Positions 54,203 through 64,000 are shown, counted from the first letter of the stretch. The stretch: 64,000 bases of DNA from Asticcacaulis tiandongensis (GCF_006475605.1 NZ_ML636837.1:203468-267467); one strand, 5' to 3'. A program made the numbers and translations. The notes: generated from the sequence alone by a model not told the origin.

Positions 54203-55357
54203 ATGACTACACCGCCTGAATCATTATCACGTAAAAAAACAGCTCTCAAATCCTGGCTGTTTGATCAGGCCTTGCCGATTTGGTGGAACACTGGCGCGGA
54301 CCATGTCCGTGGCGGTGTGCATGAAAAACTGGGGCAGGATGGTGTACCAACCAATGATAACCGCCGCACCCGTGTTGCAGCCCGTCAGGTCTATGCCTAT
54401 GCTCTGGCAAAACGCATGGGTTACATAGGCGAAACAGACGCCATGATCCGTCACGGGCTTAACTGGCTGTCAGGCCCTGCTGCCACAAAAGACGGTCTGG
54501 TTGCTGCCGTACTGACCCCTGATGGTGAAATTCTCAAGGCCGATTTTGATTTCTATGATCATGCCTTTGCCCTTCTGGCCTATGCCAGTGCCTTCCACGT
54601 CAATCCGCAGAACAAGACCTTTGAGCAAAAAGCACTGCTTATCCGTGATCGGCTTCTGAGCACCTACAAACATCCCGTGCGCGGTTTCGAGGAATCCAGC
54701 CCCCGCTCGCTACCCCTTAAAACCAATCCGCACATGCACATGTTCGAAGCCTCTCTGGCATGGATCGAAGCCGGTGGCGATCAGACATGGTATAATATTG
54801 CCGCCGAAATCGCCGAGCTATGCCTCGACAAATTCCTTCACCCGCAAACAGGGGCCTTGCGTGAATATTTCGACGGCGACTGGGATCCGGTCGAAGGCGA
54901 AATGGGGCGCATTATTGAGCCCGGCCATCAGTTTGAATGGGCCTGGTTGCTGATACGCTGGGCTAGGATTTCAGGTGACAACCGCTTTATTGCACCCGCG
55001 CGCCGACTGATTGAGATCGCCGAAGACTATGGCACCGATCACACACGCAATGTCACGATCTTTGAGCTGTGGGATGATTTCTCCCCCAAGGATGAAAAGG
55101 CCCGTCTGTGGTCCCAGACTGAGCGAATGAAAGCCTATGTGGCCCTGCTGTCGATCACCACGTCACCGCTTGAGCGGGCGCAACTAAACGAAAAACTCGA
55201 AGCCGCCATTGACGGTCTGGGGCTTTTCCTGAAAACCAAGGTGCCCGGCCTTTATCTTGACCGCATTAATCCTGACGGCACGCTGGTCGACGAACCTGCC
55301 CCGGCCTCGACGCTTTACCACATCATCTGCGCGATTGATGAGGTGTTGAGGGCCTGA
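54203..55357 (+). CDS. AGE-family sugar epimerase/isomerase
   Basis: A 384-residue (alpha/alpha)6-barrel protein of the N-acylglucosamine 2-epimerase family. The marks are WWNTGADHVRGGVHEKL, the RVAARQVYAYALAKRMGY segment, the NPHMHMFEASLAW catalytic histidine region and the IEPGHQFEWAWLL block. Members epimerise N-acetylglucosamine or isomerise mannose, fructose or mannose 6-phosphate. Next to galU and the phosphohexomutase, a role in mannose or hexose supply for polysaccharides is plausible. The 216-base upstream gap shows no clear motif. Confidence 0.87.
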   Translation: MTTPPESLSRKKTALKSWLFDQALPIWWNTGADHVRGGVHEKLGQDGVPTNDNRRTRVAARQVYAYALAKRMGYIGETDAMIRHGLNWLSGPAATKDGLVAAVLTPDGEILKADFDFYDHAFALLAYASAFHVNPQNKTFEQKALLIRDRLLSTYKHPVRGFEESSPRSLPLKTNPHMHMFEASLAWIEAGGDQTWYNIAAEIAELCLDKFLHPQTGALREYFDGDWDPVEGEMGRIIEPGHQFEWAWLLIRWARISGDNRFIAPARRLIEIAEDYGTDHTRNVTIFELWDDFSPKDEKARLWSQTERMKAYVALLSITTSPLERAQLNEKLEAAIDGLGLFLKTKVPGLYLDRINPDGTLVDEPAPASTLYHIICAIDEVLRA

Positions 55358-55486
55358 GGTGCAGATACAACAGGTTTCTTGCAAGATGCCGTTGCCGTTT
55401 AGCCTATGAGGCACTAAGCTAAACGCCTTTAAGGCGTCCCCTATTTGTTAAAACCATAAGAACCCGTCAATATCTGAGGTTGAAGT

Positions 55487-56362
55487 TTGTTACATCGTAA
55501 GGTTCGTAAGGCCGTTGTACCTGTCGCCGGACTCGGCACGCGGGTTCTGCCAGGCACCAAGGTCACCCCTAAGGAATTACTGAATGTGGTCGATCGCCCC
55601 ATTCTGTCCTATGTTGTCGAAGAAGCCCGCGCCGCAGGCATTGAGCACATCATCTTTGTCACCGGCCGCTTCAAAGGGGCCATCGAGGATTACTTCGACC
55701 ATCAGGTGGAGCTTGAGGCCCAGCTAAAGGCCAAGGGCAAGACCGATATCCTTGAGGCCATGCTCGCGGAATTGCCCCGTCCAGGGGAAATGAGCTTTGT
55801 CCGCCAGATGCAGCCACTCGGCCTCGGGCATGCGGTCTGGTGTGCACGCGATCTGATCGGCGATGAACCCTTTGCGGTTATCCTGCCGGACATGGTGATG
55901 GATGCTGAAACCCCCGCCCTGAAACAGGCGATAGACGCCCATAGGCAGACCGGCAGCAATATCATTGTCGTCGAAGCCGTGCCCGAAGATCAGACCCATC
56001 AATATGGTGTGGTCGCGCTTGAAACCCGCGAAGGCCGCCTGAACCGCATGACCGGCATGGTCGAAAAACCGGCCAAAGGCACCGCCCCGTCCAATCTGAT
56101 TGTCTCAGGCCGCTATATTCTTCAGCCGGAAATCTTCGACCTTCTGGAAACGCAGGACAGAGGGGCTGGTGGCGAGATTCAGCTCACCGATTCTATGTTC
56201 CGCCTGATGCAGACGCAGAGCTTTCACGCGCTGGAATATGACGGCGTGACCTATGACTGCGGCGACAAGATCGGCCTTCTTCGCGCTAATGTCGCTCTGG
56301 CGCTGAAACGCGACGATCTCAAAGACGCTGCGCGTGAAGCGTTGTCCCCTCTTTTCAGCTAA
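55487..56362 (+). CDS. galU: UTP-glucose-1-phosphate uridylyltransferase
   Basis: Makes UDP-glucose from UTP and glucose 1-phosphate. 291 residues. The nucleotide-binding motif PVAGLGTRVLPGTKVTPKELL is complete, followed by QPLGLGHAVWCAR and the GEIQLTDSM segment. The start is a TTG (MLHRKVRKAV); no in-frame ATG lies before the nucleotide-binding motif. It is followed by the phosphohexomutase gene after 23 bases, so glucose 6-phosphate can flow through both to UDP-glucose and, with Ugd, to UDP-glucuronate. Confidence 0.95.
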   Translation: MLHRKVRKAVVPVAGLGTRVLPGTKVTPKELLNVVDRPILSYVVEEARAAGIEHIIFVTGRFKGAIEDYFDHQVELEAQLKAKGKTDILEAMLAELPRPGEMSFVRQMQPLGLGHAVWCARDLIGDEPFAVILPDMVMDAETPALKQAIDAHRQTGSNIIVVEAVPEDQTHQYGVVALETREGRLNRMTGMVEKPAKGTAPSNLIVSGRYILQPEIFDLLETQDRGAGGEIQLTDSMFRLMQTQSFHALEYDGVTYDCGDKIGLLRANVALALKRDDLKDAAREALSPLFS

Positions 56363-56385
56363 TTCATTTTCACGGATTCCTTTGC

Positions 56386-57888
56386 ATGTCCTTACTGCCC
56401 CGCACCGATCTGGTTCCCAACAGTTTTGCGTTTGAGACCGAAGCCTTCGTTAAAACAACCGGCTTCCGTGAATATGATGCCCGCTGGATCTTCGGGCAGG
56501 AAATCAATCTGCTGGGCATTCAGGCGCTGGGGCTAGGCCTTGGCACCTATATCCACGAACAGGGCATCAAGCCGCGCATCGTCGTTGGCCATGACTACCG
56601 CTCCTATTCGACCAATATCAAAAACGCCCTGATCATCGGCCTGCTTCAGTCCGGTGTTGAAGTGCTGGACATCGGTCTGTGCCTGTCGCCCATCGCCTAT
56701 TTTGCCCAGTTCGACCTGGATGCCCCTGCGGTGGCCATGGTCACGGCCAGCCATAATGAAAACGGCTGGACGGGCGTGAAAATGGGTACACAGGCCCCGC
56801 TGACCTTCGGGCCGGACGAGATTGGCCGCCTGAAGGAAATCGTTATGTCAGGTTCTGGCATTGAACGCGCAGGCGGTGTGCTTAAGCGCGTTACCGGCGT
56901 TCAGGAACGCTATCTGGCCGACGCCTCATCCAAGGCTAAACTGACCCGCCCGCTTAAGGTCATCTGCGCCTGCGGTAACGGCACCGCCGGTGCCTTTGCC
57001 CCGCAAGCCCTGCGCGCCATGGGTGCCGAAGTCATCGAGATGGATTGCGAGCTCGACAACACTTTCCCGAAATACAATCCCAACCCCGAAGACCACCATA
57101 TGCTTCAGGAGATGGCCAAGGCCGTCAAGGAATACGGCGCTGATCTGGCGCTCGGTTTTGACGGTGACGGCGACCGCTGCGGTGTGGTCGACGATACGGG
57201 CGAGGAAATCTTCGCTGACAAGATCGGCCTGATGCTGGCGCGCGACCTGTCGGCGATCCACAAGGACGCCACCTTCGTCGTCGATGTCAAATCGACCGGC
57301 CTTTATGCCACCGACGCCGTCCTTAAGGCCAATGGCGCCAACACAGTCTACTGGAAGACCGGACATTCCTACATCAAGCGTAAAACCTCTGAGCTTAAGG
57401 CGCTGGCCGGTTTTGAAAAATCGGGCCACTTCTTCTTCAACGACCCGATCGGCCTTGGCTATGACGACGGCATTGTTGCCGCTGCTGCCGTTCTGGCCAT
57501 GCTGGAACGTAATCCGGACAAACGTTTGAGCGAGCTTAAGGCGGCCCTGCCGGTGGCCTATACGTCGCTGACCATGTCGCCGCATTGCGCCGATGAACTG
57601 AAATACGGCGTCCTTGACAGGATCGTTGCCGAATATGTCGCCCTGCATGCCGCAGGCGGTGAGATTCTGGGCCGCAAGATCACCGAAGTGATCACCGTCA
57701 ACGGCGCACGTGTACACCTCGAGGACGGCTCATGGGTGCTGGTGCGGGCCTCAAGTAACAAGCCTGAACTGGTGGTCGTGGTTGAATCCCTCAACTCAGC
57801 GGACGATATGCGCGACCTGTTCCGCAAAGAGGTAAAGCCACGTCTGGCTAACCACCCCGAGGTTGGCGCTTTCAATCAGGAAATATAA
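56386..57888 (+). CDS. Phosphomannomutase/phosphoglucomutase
   Basis: Alpha-D-phosphohexomutase of 500 residues that interconverts hexose 1- and 6-phosphates. The phosphoserine Ser122 is in VTASHNENGWTGVK, the metal loop is FDGDGDRCGVVD, the sugar-binding loop is in GFEKSGHFFFND, and the phosphate-binding loop is VRASSNKPELVVV. The PMM/PGM type acts on glucose and mannose phosphates alike. It shares an operon with galU and possibly the 18-codon frame that follows. Confidence 0.93.
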   Translation: MSLLPRTDLVPNSFAFETEAFVKTTGFREYDARWIFGQEINLLGIQALGLGLGTYIHEQGIKPRIVVGHDYRSYSTNIKNALIIGLLQSGVEVLDIGLCLSPIAYFAQFDLDAPAVAMVTASHNENGWTGVKMGTQAPLTFGPDEIGRLKEIVMSGSGIERAGGVLKRVTGVQERYLADASSKAKLTRPLKVICACGNGTAGAFAPQALRAMGAEVIEMDCELDNTFPKYNPNPEDHHMLQEMAKAVKEYGADLALGFDGDGDRCGVVDDTGEEIFADKIGLMLARDLSAIHKDATFVVDVKSTGLYATDAVLKANGANTVYWKTGHSYIKRKTSELKALAGFEKSGHFFFNDPIGLGYDDGIVAAAAVLAMLERNPDKRLSELKAALPVAYTSLTMSPHCADELKYGVLDRIVAEYVALHAAGGEILGRKITEVITVNGARVHLEDGSWVLVRASSNKPELVVVVESLNSADDMRDLFRKEVKPRLANHPEVGAFNQEI

Positions 57889-57890
57889 TC

Positions 57891-57947
57891 ATGACAAAGG
57901 GCGCAGTCCTTGTCGCTGGCGTTACACAAACCCGCACCGCCGCATAA
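57891..57947 (+). CDS. Possible 18-codon peptide after the phosphohexomutase gene
   Basis: An ATG frame encodes MTKGAVLVAGVTQTRTAA, two bases after the mutase stop, with AGGAA nine bases upstream. It ends just before a terminator hairpin. It may be a translated micro-ORF, the remnant of a third operon gene, or chance. No family is recognised. Confidence 0.25.
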   Translation: MTKGAVLVAGVTQTRTAA

Positions 57948-57956
57948 TGGCAAAAA

Positions 57957-57983
57957 GGCAGACCCCGTTAGGGTCTTTGCCTT
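57957..57983 (+). terminator. Probable terminator of the galU operon
   Basis: GGCAGACCC pairs with GGGTC-TT-TGCC across a five-base loop, with a two-base bulge. Only a weak T tract follows (TTACC). It lies after the 18-codon frame and before cysQ. Confidence 0.5.
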
Positions 57984-58036
57984 ACCTCCTTTGGATGCTA
58001 AGGCACGCCTGACTTTCAGCCTATGAGCCTTAAAAA

Positions 58037-58822
58037 ATGAACCTGAACCCCATCGCCCTTGAAGCCGGTGCTGAAATTATGCGCCTTTATGATCGCGGCT
58101 TCGCGATTGAGACCAAGAGCGATGACTCACCGGTCACCGAGGCCGATCGGGCCGCCGAAGCCATCATCCTCAAAGGCCTTGTGGCCCTGACACCCAATAT
58201 TCCCATTGTCGCCGAAGAAGAAGCTGCCGCCGGACGCCTTCCGGACATCGGGCAGCGCTTTTTCCTTGTCGATCCGCTTGATGGCACCAAGGAATTCATC
58301 TCACGCAACGGTGAATTCACCGTCAATATTGCCCTGATCGAAAACGGCATACCCACAGCCGGTGTCGTCTACGCCCCCGCGCTTGGCCGTATTTTCTGGG
58401 GCTCAGAAAACACTGGTGCGTGCACCGGCGAAATCGTCAACGGCCAGATCGACAATGCCCGCCCCATTCGCGTGCGTCCCGCACCCTCGGAAGGGCTTCT
58501 GGCCATCGGCAGCCGCTCGCACGGGGCAGCGGAAACGCAAGCCTGGCTCAAAGCCTATAAGGTCAGGGATTTTGTCTCCGCAGGCTCATCCCTGAAATTC
58601 TGTCTGCTGGCCACTGGTGAGGCGGATATCTATCCGCGACTTGGCCGTACCATGGAGTGGGACACCGCCGCAGGCCATGCCGTTCTTAATGCCGCCGGTG
58701 GTAAGGTCACCCGTCTTGACGGCTCTCCCTTTCTCTATGGCAAGCGAAACCAAGCCGAAGATGCCGATTTTGCCAATCCGAATTTTGTCGCCTTCGGTGA
58801 TCCTGATCTGGGCATTCTTTAG
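58037..58822 (+). CDS. cysQ: 3'(2'),5'-bisphosphate nucleotidase CysQ
   Basis: Hydrolyses PAP (adenosine 3',5'-bisphosphate), the by-product of PAPS use. 261 residues of the inositol-monophosphatase fold. The metal-binding motifs are Asp36 region (PVTEADRAAE), Glu60-Glu62 (VAEEEAA), DPLDGTKE (79-86) and the C-terminal WDTAAGHAVLNAAGG. It lies 129 bases upstream of cysD on the same strand. PAP removal is needed wherever PAPS serves sulfotransferases or reductases. The ribosome site is weak. Confidence 0.94.
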   Translation: MNLNPIALEAGAEIMRLYDRGFAIETKSDDSPVTEADRAAEAIILKGLVALTPNIPIVAEEEAAAGRLPDIGQRFFLVDPLDGTKEFISRNGEFTVNIALIENGIPTAGVVYAPALGRIFWGSENTGACTGEIVNGQIDNARPIRVRPAPSEGLLAIGSRSHGAAETQAWLKAYKVRDFVSAGSSLKFCLLATGEADIYPRLGRTMEWDTAAGHAVLNAAGGKVTRLDGSPFLYGKRNQAEDADFANPNFVAFGDPDLGIL

Positions 58823-58951
58823 ATTAGCTGACTCAAAGCGACAGGCTTATACGTTTGCAGCGCAGGTGCCCTGCGGCTAAAACCCGCGCTAAAGATAAGA
58901 CTGACTGCCGCCTGATTTTGGGCTGCGGGCGGTTACGCACCTTCTGAGAGT

Positions 58952-59875
58952 ATGTACGGCATGGAAATTAGTACGGATCGCCTGACGCATTTGCGCCGGC
59001 TTGAGGCAGAGTCGATCTTCATCATGCGCGAAGTGGCTGCCGAATTTAAAAATCCGGTCATGCTCTATTCCATTGGCAAGGATTCAGCGGTCATGCTGCA
59101 TCTGGCTATGAAGGCCTTTTATCCCTCTAAGCCGCCTTTCCCGCTTTTGCATGTCGATACGACATGGAAGTTCAGGGAAATGATCTCGTTTCGCGATGAG
59201 ACGGCCAGGCGTCTGGGGCTGGAACTGATCACCCATACCAATCAGGACGGCGTCAAGGACAATATCAATCCCTTCGATCACGGCAGCTCGGTCTATACCA
59301 CCGTCATGAAGACCGACGCCCTGAAGCAGGCTCTCACCGCGCACGGCTTTGACGCCGCCTTTGGCGGTGCACGCCGCGATGAGGAAAAATCTCGCGCCAA
59401 GGAGCGCATCTTCTCGTTCCGTACCGCCAATCATGGCTGGGAACCCAAGACCCAGCGCCCGGAACTGTGGAACCTGTACAATGCCCGTATCCGTCCGGGC
59501 GAATCTATCCGCGTATTTCCTCTGTCCAACTGGACGGAACTCGATATCTGGCAATATATCCTCAGCGAAAACATCCCCATCGTACCGCTCTATTTCGCTG
59601 CGCCGCGCCCCGTCGTTGAACGCAACGGTCAGCTGATCATGGTCGATGACGAGCGTTTCCAACTGAAGGCTGGCGAAAAGCCTGAAATCAAAACCGTCCG
59701 CTTCCGTACACTCGGCTGCTACCCGCTGACCGCCGCCGTGGAATCCAACGCGGCCACACTCGAAGAAATTGTTGCCGAAATGCTGGTGGCCCGCACCTCC
59801 GAGCGCGCCGGTCGTCTGATTGACCATGACGAAGCCGGTTCGATGGAAAAGAAAAAGCGCGAAGGATACTTCTGA
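58952..59875 (+). CDS. cysD: Sulfate adenylyltransferase subunit 2 (CysD)
   Basis: Forms adenosine 5'-phosphosulfate from ATP and sulfate with the CysN GTPase. 307 residues of the PP-loop superfamily. The ATP motif is [30 protein letters not shown] and [16 protein letters not shown] follow, and GCYPLT is near the C-terminus. The start at 58952 gives MYGMEIST; the ATG three codons later has a better-spaced GAGAG. Its stop overlaps the cysNC start (TGATG). Confidence 0.96.
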   Translation: MYGMEISTDRLTHLRRLEAESIFIMREVAAEFKNPVMLYSIGKDSAVMLHLAMKAFYPSKPPFPLLHVDTTWKFREMISFRDETARRLGLELITHTNQDGVKDNINPFDHGSSVYTTVMKTDALKQALTAHGFDAAFGGARRDEEKSRAKERIFSFRTANHGWEPKTQRPELWNLYNARIRPGESIRVFPLSNWTELDIWQYILSENIPIVPLYFAAPRPVVERNGQLIMVDDERFQLKAGEKPEIKTVRFRTLGCYPLTAAVESNAATLEEIVAEMLVARTSERAGRLIDHDEAGSMEKKKREGYF

Positions 59876-61797
59876 TGAACGCCATTACGCTCAACGAAAC
59901 CGATCCCGCCGCTTTCCGCGATTATCTCAGTGCGCATGAAAACAAGACCCTGCTGCGCTTTCTTACTTGCGGCTCAGTCGATGACGGCAAATCGACCCTG
60001 ATCGGCCGCCTGCTCTATGACACCAAGCTGATCTTCGAGGACCAACTGGCTGGCCTTGAGAAGGACTCCCGCCGTTTCGGTACGGTCGGCGAAGACATCG
60101 ACCTCGCCTTGCTCGTTGACGGCCTTCAGGCCGAACGCGAACAGGGCATCACCATCGATGTCGCCTATCGCTTCTTCGCCACCGACAAACGTAAATTCAT
60201 CGTCGCCGACACGCCGGGCCACGAACAATATACCCGCAACATGGCGACCGGTGCCTCCAACTCCGATCTCGCCGTGATCCTGATCGATGCCCGTAAAGGC
60301 ATATTGACCCAGACGCGCCGCCACTCGTTCATCGTCTCGCTTCTGGGCATCAAACATGTCGTGCTGGCGATCAACAAAATCGATCTGGTCGATTATTCGC
60401 AGGAAATTTTTGACCGTATCGTTGCCGACTATAAGGTACTGGCGGCGGATTTTGGTTTTGAAACCCTGCAACCCATTCCCTTGTCTGCCCGCTTTGGCGA
60501 CAATGTTCTGGAACGCGGCGAAAACCTCGGCTGGTACACCGGCCCGACGCTGGTGGAGCATCTGGAAACGGTGGAAATTCACCGCAATGAAGCCAATGCA
60601 CCCTTCCGCCTGCCCATACAGTGGGTCAACCGCCCCGACCTTAATTTCCGGGGGTTTTCCGGCACCATTGCCTCAGGCTCCGTTCGTCCGGGCGACGAAA
60701 TCATTGTCGCTGACTCCGGCCTGACATCCCGCGTCAAAACCATTACCACCTATGACGGTGACCTGCCTGTGGCCGTCGCCGGTCAGGCGATTACCCTGAC
60801 CCTCGAAGACGAAATCGATATTTCGCGCGGCAATGTGTTGTCGAAGCCCGAAGAGCGCCCAGAATTCACCGATCAGTTTCAGGCCAAACTGATCTGGATG
60901 AGCGAAGATGAACTCATCCCCGGTCGTCCGTACCTGCTGAAAACCGGCACGCGTACCGTCGCCATCAGCATCACCGACATCAAATACAAAACCGACGTCA
61001 ACACCTTCGAGCAACAGGCCGCCAAGACCCTGAAACTCAACGAAGTGGCCGAGGTTAACATCGCGGCACAGGCACCCATCGCCTTTGATCCGTATGCGGA
61101 CAATAAGGCAACCGGTGCCTTTATTCTGATCGACCGCATCACGAACCTGACCCTGGCAGCGGGCCTGATTGAGCACTCCTTACGCCGCGCCACCAATGTT
61201 CATTGGCAAGCCCTTGAGGTCACTAAATCCGCCCGTGCAGAGGTCAAGCGCCAGAAACCGGTCGTGCTCTGGTTCACCGGCCTGTCCGGTGCGGGTAAAT
61301 CGACCATTGCCAATCTGGTCGAAAAGAAGCTTCTCAGTCTGGGTCAGCACACAATCCTGCTCGATGGCGATAATGTCCGCCACGGCCTGAACAAGGATCT
61401 GGGCTTTACCGATGCTGATCGCGTGGAAAATATCCGCCGCGTCGCCGAAGTGTCCAAACTGATGGTCGAAGCGGGCCTCATTACGCTGGTGTCGTTCATC
61501 TCACCGTTCAAAGCCGAGCGTCAGATGGCGCGCGAACTGCTTGAAGACGGCGAATTTATCGAAATCCACGTCGCCACTTCGCTTGAGGTCGCCGAATCCC
61601 GCGACCCGAAGGGCCTCTATAAAAAGGCCCGTGCCGGTGAAATCCCAAACTTCACAGGCATAGACAGCCCTTATGAGGCCCCTGAAAGCGCTGAAATCAC
61701 CACCGGTACCAGCACCGCCGAAGACGAGGCAGATGCGATTGTCGCTTATCTGCTCGACAACGCCTATCTGCCGGTCGAACCACCTTATGTGATCTAG
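59875..61797 (+). CDS. cysNC: Fused sulfate adenylyltransferase GTPase and APS kinase (CysNC)
   Basis: Bifunctional enzyme of 640 residues (NodQ-type). Residues 1 to about 440 are the CysN GTPase: GSVDDGKS (33-40), [15 protein letters not shown] and NKIDL. The C-terminal part is the CysC APS kinase, with P-loop GLSGAGKS (about 469-476) and [17 protein letters not shown]. With CysD it turns sulfate into PAPS. No cysH or sulfite reductase gene is adjacent. A long-stem terminator follows. Confidence 0.96.
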   Translation: MNAITLNETDPAAFRDYLSAHENKTLLRFLTCGSVDDGKSTLIGRLLYDTKLIFEDQLAGLEKDSRRFGTVGEDIDLALLVDGLQAEREQGITIDVAYRFFATDKRKFIVADTPGHEQYTRNMATGASNSDLAVILIDARKGILTQTRRHSFIVSLLGIKHVVLAINKIDLVDYSQEIFDRIVADYKVLAADFGFETLQPIPLSARFGDNVLERGENLGWYTGPTLVEHLETVEIHRNEANAPFRLPIQWVNRPDLNFRGFSGTIASGSVRPGDEIIVADSGLTSRVKTITTYDGDLPVAVAGQAITLTLEDEIDISRGNVLSKPEERPEFTDQFQAKLIWMSEDELIPGRPYLLKTGTRTVAISITDIKYKTDVNTFEQQAAKTLKLNEVAEVNIAAQAPIAFDPYADNKATGAFILIDRITNLTLAAGLIEHSLRRATNVHWQALEVTKSARAEVKRQKPVVLWFTGLSGAGKSTIANLVEKKLLSLGQHTILLDGDNVRHGLNKDLGFTDADRVENIRRVAEVSKLMVEAGLITLVSFISPFKAERQMARELLEDGEFIEIHVATSLEVAESRDPKGLYKKARAGEIPNFTGIDSPYEAPESAEITTGTSTAEDEADAIVAYLLDNAYLPVEPPYVI

Positions 61798-61813
61798 TTC
61801 TATAAGAACCTTC

Positions 61814-61857
61814 ATACAATAAGGCATCCAGTGATGGCTGGGTGCCTTATTGTATTT
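61814..61857. terminator. Long-stem terminator after cysNC
   Basis: ATACAATAAGGCATCCAG and CTGGGTGCCTTATTGTAT form an 18-bp stem with one G-U pair and a six-base loop, followed by TTC. AT-rich ends let it act in both directions. It separates cysNC from rfbC. Confidence 0.85.
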
Positions 61858-61920
61858 CAGCTTGCACGCGACCGATTGCGACCTATAACCTTAAGGTGAA
61901 GTTATGCCTAAGGGATTGTT

Positions 61921-62478
61921 GTGCATTACAAAACCTATCCTCTGTCTGGTCTCGCCCTTATTACCCCAATAGCTCATGGCGATACGCGCGGCCAGTTCAT
62001 GGAAACCTTCCGTGATGACTGGTTTCGAAAACATATAGCCGATGTCACTTTCGTTCAGGACAATCAGGCCTTTTCCGCCACAAAAGGTACTTTACGCGGC
62101 TTACACTATCAACTCGCTCCCTATGCGCAAGGTAAGCTTGTGCGTTGCCTTAAAGGCGCGATATTTGACGTGGCCGTTGATATTCGCCCAGAATCCCCAA
62201 CTTTCGGTCAATGGGTAGGCGAAGTCCTCACCGCCGAAAACAGGCACCAGTTATGGGTGCCCGAAGGCTTCGCGCATGGCTATTGCACTCTGATTGCTGA
62301 TACTGAAGTGTTCTATAAAGTAACCCGCCATTATATGCCTGCTCATGACAGAGGCATCCGATTTGACGACCCTGATATTGGTATCGACTGGCCCATAGAC
62401 ATTTCCGATACGATTTTATCGACCAAGGATCGCGCCCAGCCCCATCTTAAAGAAGCAGAGCTTGAGTTAAAGTCATGA
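61921..62478 (+). CDS. rfbC: dTDP-4-dehydrorhamnose 3,5-epimerase
   Basis: Third step of dTDP-L-rhamnose synthesis. 185 residues of the RmlC cupin fold. The catalytic His62 is in GTLRGLHYQ, and [14 protein letters not shown] and [12 protein letters not shown] follow. The start is a GTG with AAGGGA six bases upstream. It overlaps the rfbB start by four bases (ATGA). The rfbA gene is probably beyond the right edge. Confidence 0.95.
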   Translation: MHYKTYPLSGLALITPIAHGDTRGQFMETFRDDWFRKHIADVTFVQDNQAFSATKGTLRGLHYQLAPYAQGKLVRCLKGAIFDVAVDIRPESPTFGQWVGEVLTAENRHQLWVPEGFAHGYCTLIADTEVFYKVTRHYMPAHDRGIRFDDPDIGIDWPIDISDTILSTKDRAQPHLKEAELELKS

Positions 62479-63494
62479 GGGTACTGATTACAGGCGGTGC
62501 GGGCTTCATAGGCTCTGCTCTGGTACGGCATCTAATCAGCGATATCGGCGCAGACGTTATGAATATCGACAAGCTTACCTATGCAGGGAATCTGGCATCT
62601 CTGGAAAGCGTGTCAGCCTCTCCAGCCTACCGGTTTGTTCAGGCCGATATTACAGATGCCCAGACAATATCCGAAGTTATTACTACTTTCCAGCCCGAGC
62701 ACATTATCCATCTGGCTGCTGAAACGCATGTAGATCGTTCGATTGATACACCTGACGCCTTTATAACCACCAATGTAACGGGCACCTTTACATTGCTTGA
62801 GGCCACGCGTCATTATTGGAACCGTCTTCCCACTGCAGAGAAATCGGCCTTTCGTTTCCTCCATGTTTCCACCGATGAGGTCTATGGTTCACTTGAGGGT
62901 GAGGGGTTATTCACCGAAGACACTGCTTACGACCCGTCCTCACCCTATTCATCTTCAAAAGCCGCTTCAGATCATCTGGCGCGGGCGTGGCACAGAACCT
63001 ACGGACTACCGGTCATTGTTACCAACTGCTCCAACAATTACGGCCCTTATCACTTCCCTGAAAAGCTCATCCCGTTGACGATCCTCAATGCACTGGAGGG
63101 CCAGTCCTTGCCGGTCTATGGTGATGGCAAACAGATCCGCGACTGGCTTTATGTCGAAGACCACGCGCGTGCCCTGCACATGATTGCCGCCAAGGGGCAG
63201 GCAGGGCGCACCTATAATATTGGCGGGCGTAATGAACGCACCAATCTGGAGGTAGTCAGCAGCGTCTGCAACCTTCTGGACAAACACAGGCCGCAGGCAC
63301 AACCCCACAGTCACCTGATCCGCCACGTTACCGACCGGCCGGGTCACGACCGACGCTATGCTATTGATGCCACCCGATTGGAAACCGAACTGGGCTGGCA
63401 GGCGCAGGAAACTTTTGAGACCGGCATCGAAAAGACCGTCCTCTGGTATCTGGAGAACCGCCATTGGTGGCAGCCCCTGCGTGAACGGCTTTGA
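62475..63494 (+). CDS. rfbB: dTDP-glucose 4,6-dehydratase
   Basis: Second step of dTDP-L-rhamnose synthesis, making dTDP-4-keto-6-deoxyglucose. 339 residues of the extended SDR family. The NAD motif GGAGFIGS (about 6-13), the catalytic STDEVYGS, the YSSSK catalytic pair, and [15 protein letters not shown] are all present. It lies between rfbC and rfbD in one transcript. rfbD starts 37 bases after its stop. Confidence 0.96.
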   Translation: MRVLITGGAGFIGSALVRHLISDIGADVMNIDKLTYAGNLASLESVSASPAYRFVQADITDAQTISEVITTFQPEHIIHLAAETHVDRSIDTPDAFITTNVTGTFTLLEATRHYWNRLPTAEKSAFRFLHVSTDEVYGSLEGEGLFTEDTAYDPSSPYSSSKAASDHLARAWHRTYGLPVIVTNCSNNYGPYHFPEKLIPLTILNALEGQSLPVYGDGKQIRDWLYVEDHARALHMIAAKGQAGRTYNIGGRNERTNLEVVSSVCNLLDKHRPQAQPHSHLIRHVTDRPGHDRRYAIDATRLETELGWQAQETFETGIEKTVLWYLENRHWWQPLRERL

Positions 63495-63531
63495 ATACAG
63501 TGAGCGGTAAAACCCCACAAGGAGTTAATCG

Positions 63532-64000
63532 TTGCGCATATTGGTAACAGGGCAAAGCGGACAGGTCGTCAGCGCCCTGAAAGCGGCCTCAGCCCGTCGG
63601 GGTATCGATCTGGTGACACTGGCGCGTCCGGTGATTGATCTTGCCAGATCTGACAGCCTGCGTTTGCCTGTGCTCGCGGCGCAACCGGATGTGATTATTT
63701 CTGCCGCGGCCTATACATTGGTGGATCAGGCCGAATCCGAGCCTGAGCTGGCAATGCGCGTTAATGCACACGGCCCTGCTGCCCTTGCCCAGCTTGCTGA
63801 CGAGCTTGATATCCCACTTCTGCACCTGTCGACCGATTATGTTTTTGATGGTCGAAAAGCAGCGCCCTATGCTGAAACGGACTTACCCTCGCCCATAAAT
63901 ATCTATGGTGAAACCAAACTGGCAGGTGAGAAAGCGATTGCGGCTGCCACCGACAATCATGTCATTCTACGTACGTCATGGGTCTTTTCGCCATACGGTA
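63532..64000 (+). CDS. rfbD: dTDP-4-dehydrorhamnose reductase, cut by right edge
   Basis: Final step of dTDP-L-rhamnose synthesis. The frame opens at a TTG with GGAG seven bases upstream and reads MRILVTGQSGQVVSAL, the RmlD NAD(P) motif. It continues through HLSTDYVFDG and the YGETKLAGE catalytic Tyr-Lys pair to RTSWVFSPYG at the edge, 156 codons in, about half of the usual length. There is no in-frame stop. It completes the rfbC-rfbB-rfbD order. Confidence 0.93.
   Translation, partial: MRILVTGQSGQVVSALKAASARRGIDLVTLARPVIDLARSDSLRLPVLAAQPDVIISAAAYTLVDQAESEPELAMRVNAHGPAALAQLADELDIPLLHLSTDYVFDGRKAAPYAETDLPSPINIYGETKLAGEKAIAAATDNHVILRTSWVFSPYG

Overview
The window looks like chromosome from an alphaproteobacterium of the Caulobacteraceae, probably close to Asticcacaulis. 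The support is the SRP RNA type, the cpaB-C-D-E-F-tadB-tadC gene order, the alphaproteobacterial form of histidyl-tRNA synthetase, the large TonB-dependent receptor, and moderate GC with short intergenic gaps. The genus is an inference. No insertion sequence, prophage, CRISPR array or tRNA gene was seen.

Left part (1-16.6 kb): a minus-strand run dnaX-ybaB-recR-lipoprotein, with the SRP RNA just upstream of dnaX; agmatine to putrescine genes (aguA-aguB); an orphan TonB-dependent receptor; a GT39 membrane glycosyltransferase; a KdpE-type response regulator without a kinase; a DUF1328 peptide; a GT4 glycosyltransferase; TetR-DUF924; panD; and nrdA behind a NrdR-box-like site. The short gap after nrdA holds a terminator framed by two inverted copies of a 23-bp palindromic element that touch both flanking stop codons.

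16.7-25 kb: seven Tad/Cpa type IV pilus assembly genes read leftward. The prepilin (pilA) and prepilin peptidase (cpaA) genes that precede cpaB in Caulobacter are absent. 25-32.5 kb: a sugar oxidation locus (FucP-type transporter, IclR regulator, aldo/keto reductase, split UxaA-type dehydratase, L-fucose/L-rhamnose mutarotase-like protein, aldose 1-dehydrogenase of the Azospirillum AraA type), followed by a MarR/DUF1428 pair sharing a perfect palindromic operator.

32.5-45 kb: GST, a nuclease, a short DUF4175-type protein, lysA, an LptM-like lipoprotein and argH. argH is divergent from tlpA and their start codons overlap on four bases. Then hisS, a structured intergenic region that may encode a small RNA, a TetR gene with three identical operators in front of a small membrane protein, DUF6445 and acnA.

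45-64 kb: ccmA-B-C-D-G for cytochrome c maturation, where ccmB is followed by an in-frame, synonymously diverged second copy of its own 3' end. Next come dapF-mtaB-ftsY-yciB, a MarR protein with a lysine-rich tail, and an envelope polysaccharide precursor region: ugd, an AGE-family epimerase, galU, pgm, then cysQ-cysD-cysNC (PAPS synthesis and turnover), then rfbC-rfbB-rfbD (dTDP-L-rhamnose, cut by the right edge). PAPS genes between nucleotide-sugar genes make a sulfated surface polysaccharide a reasonable hypothesis.
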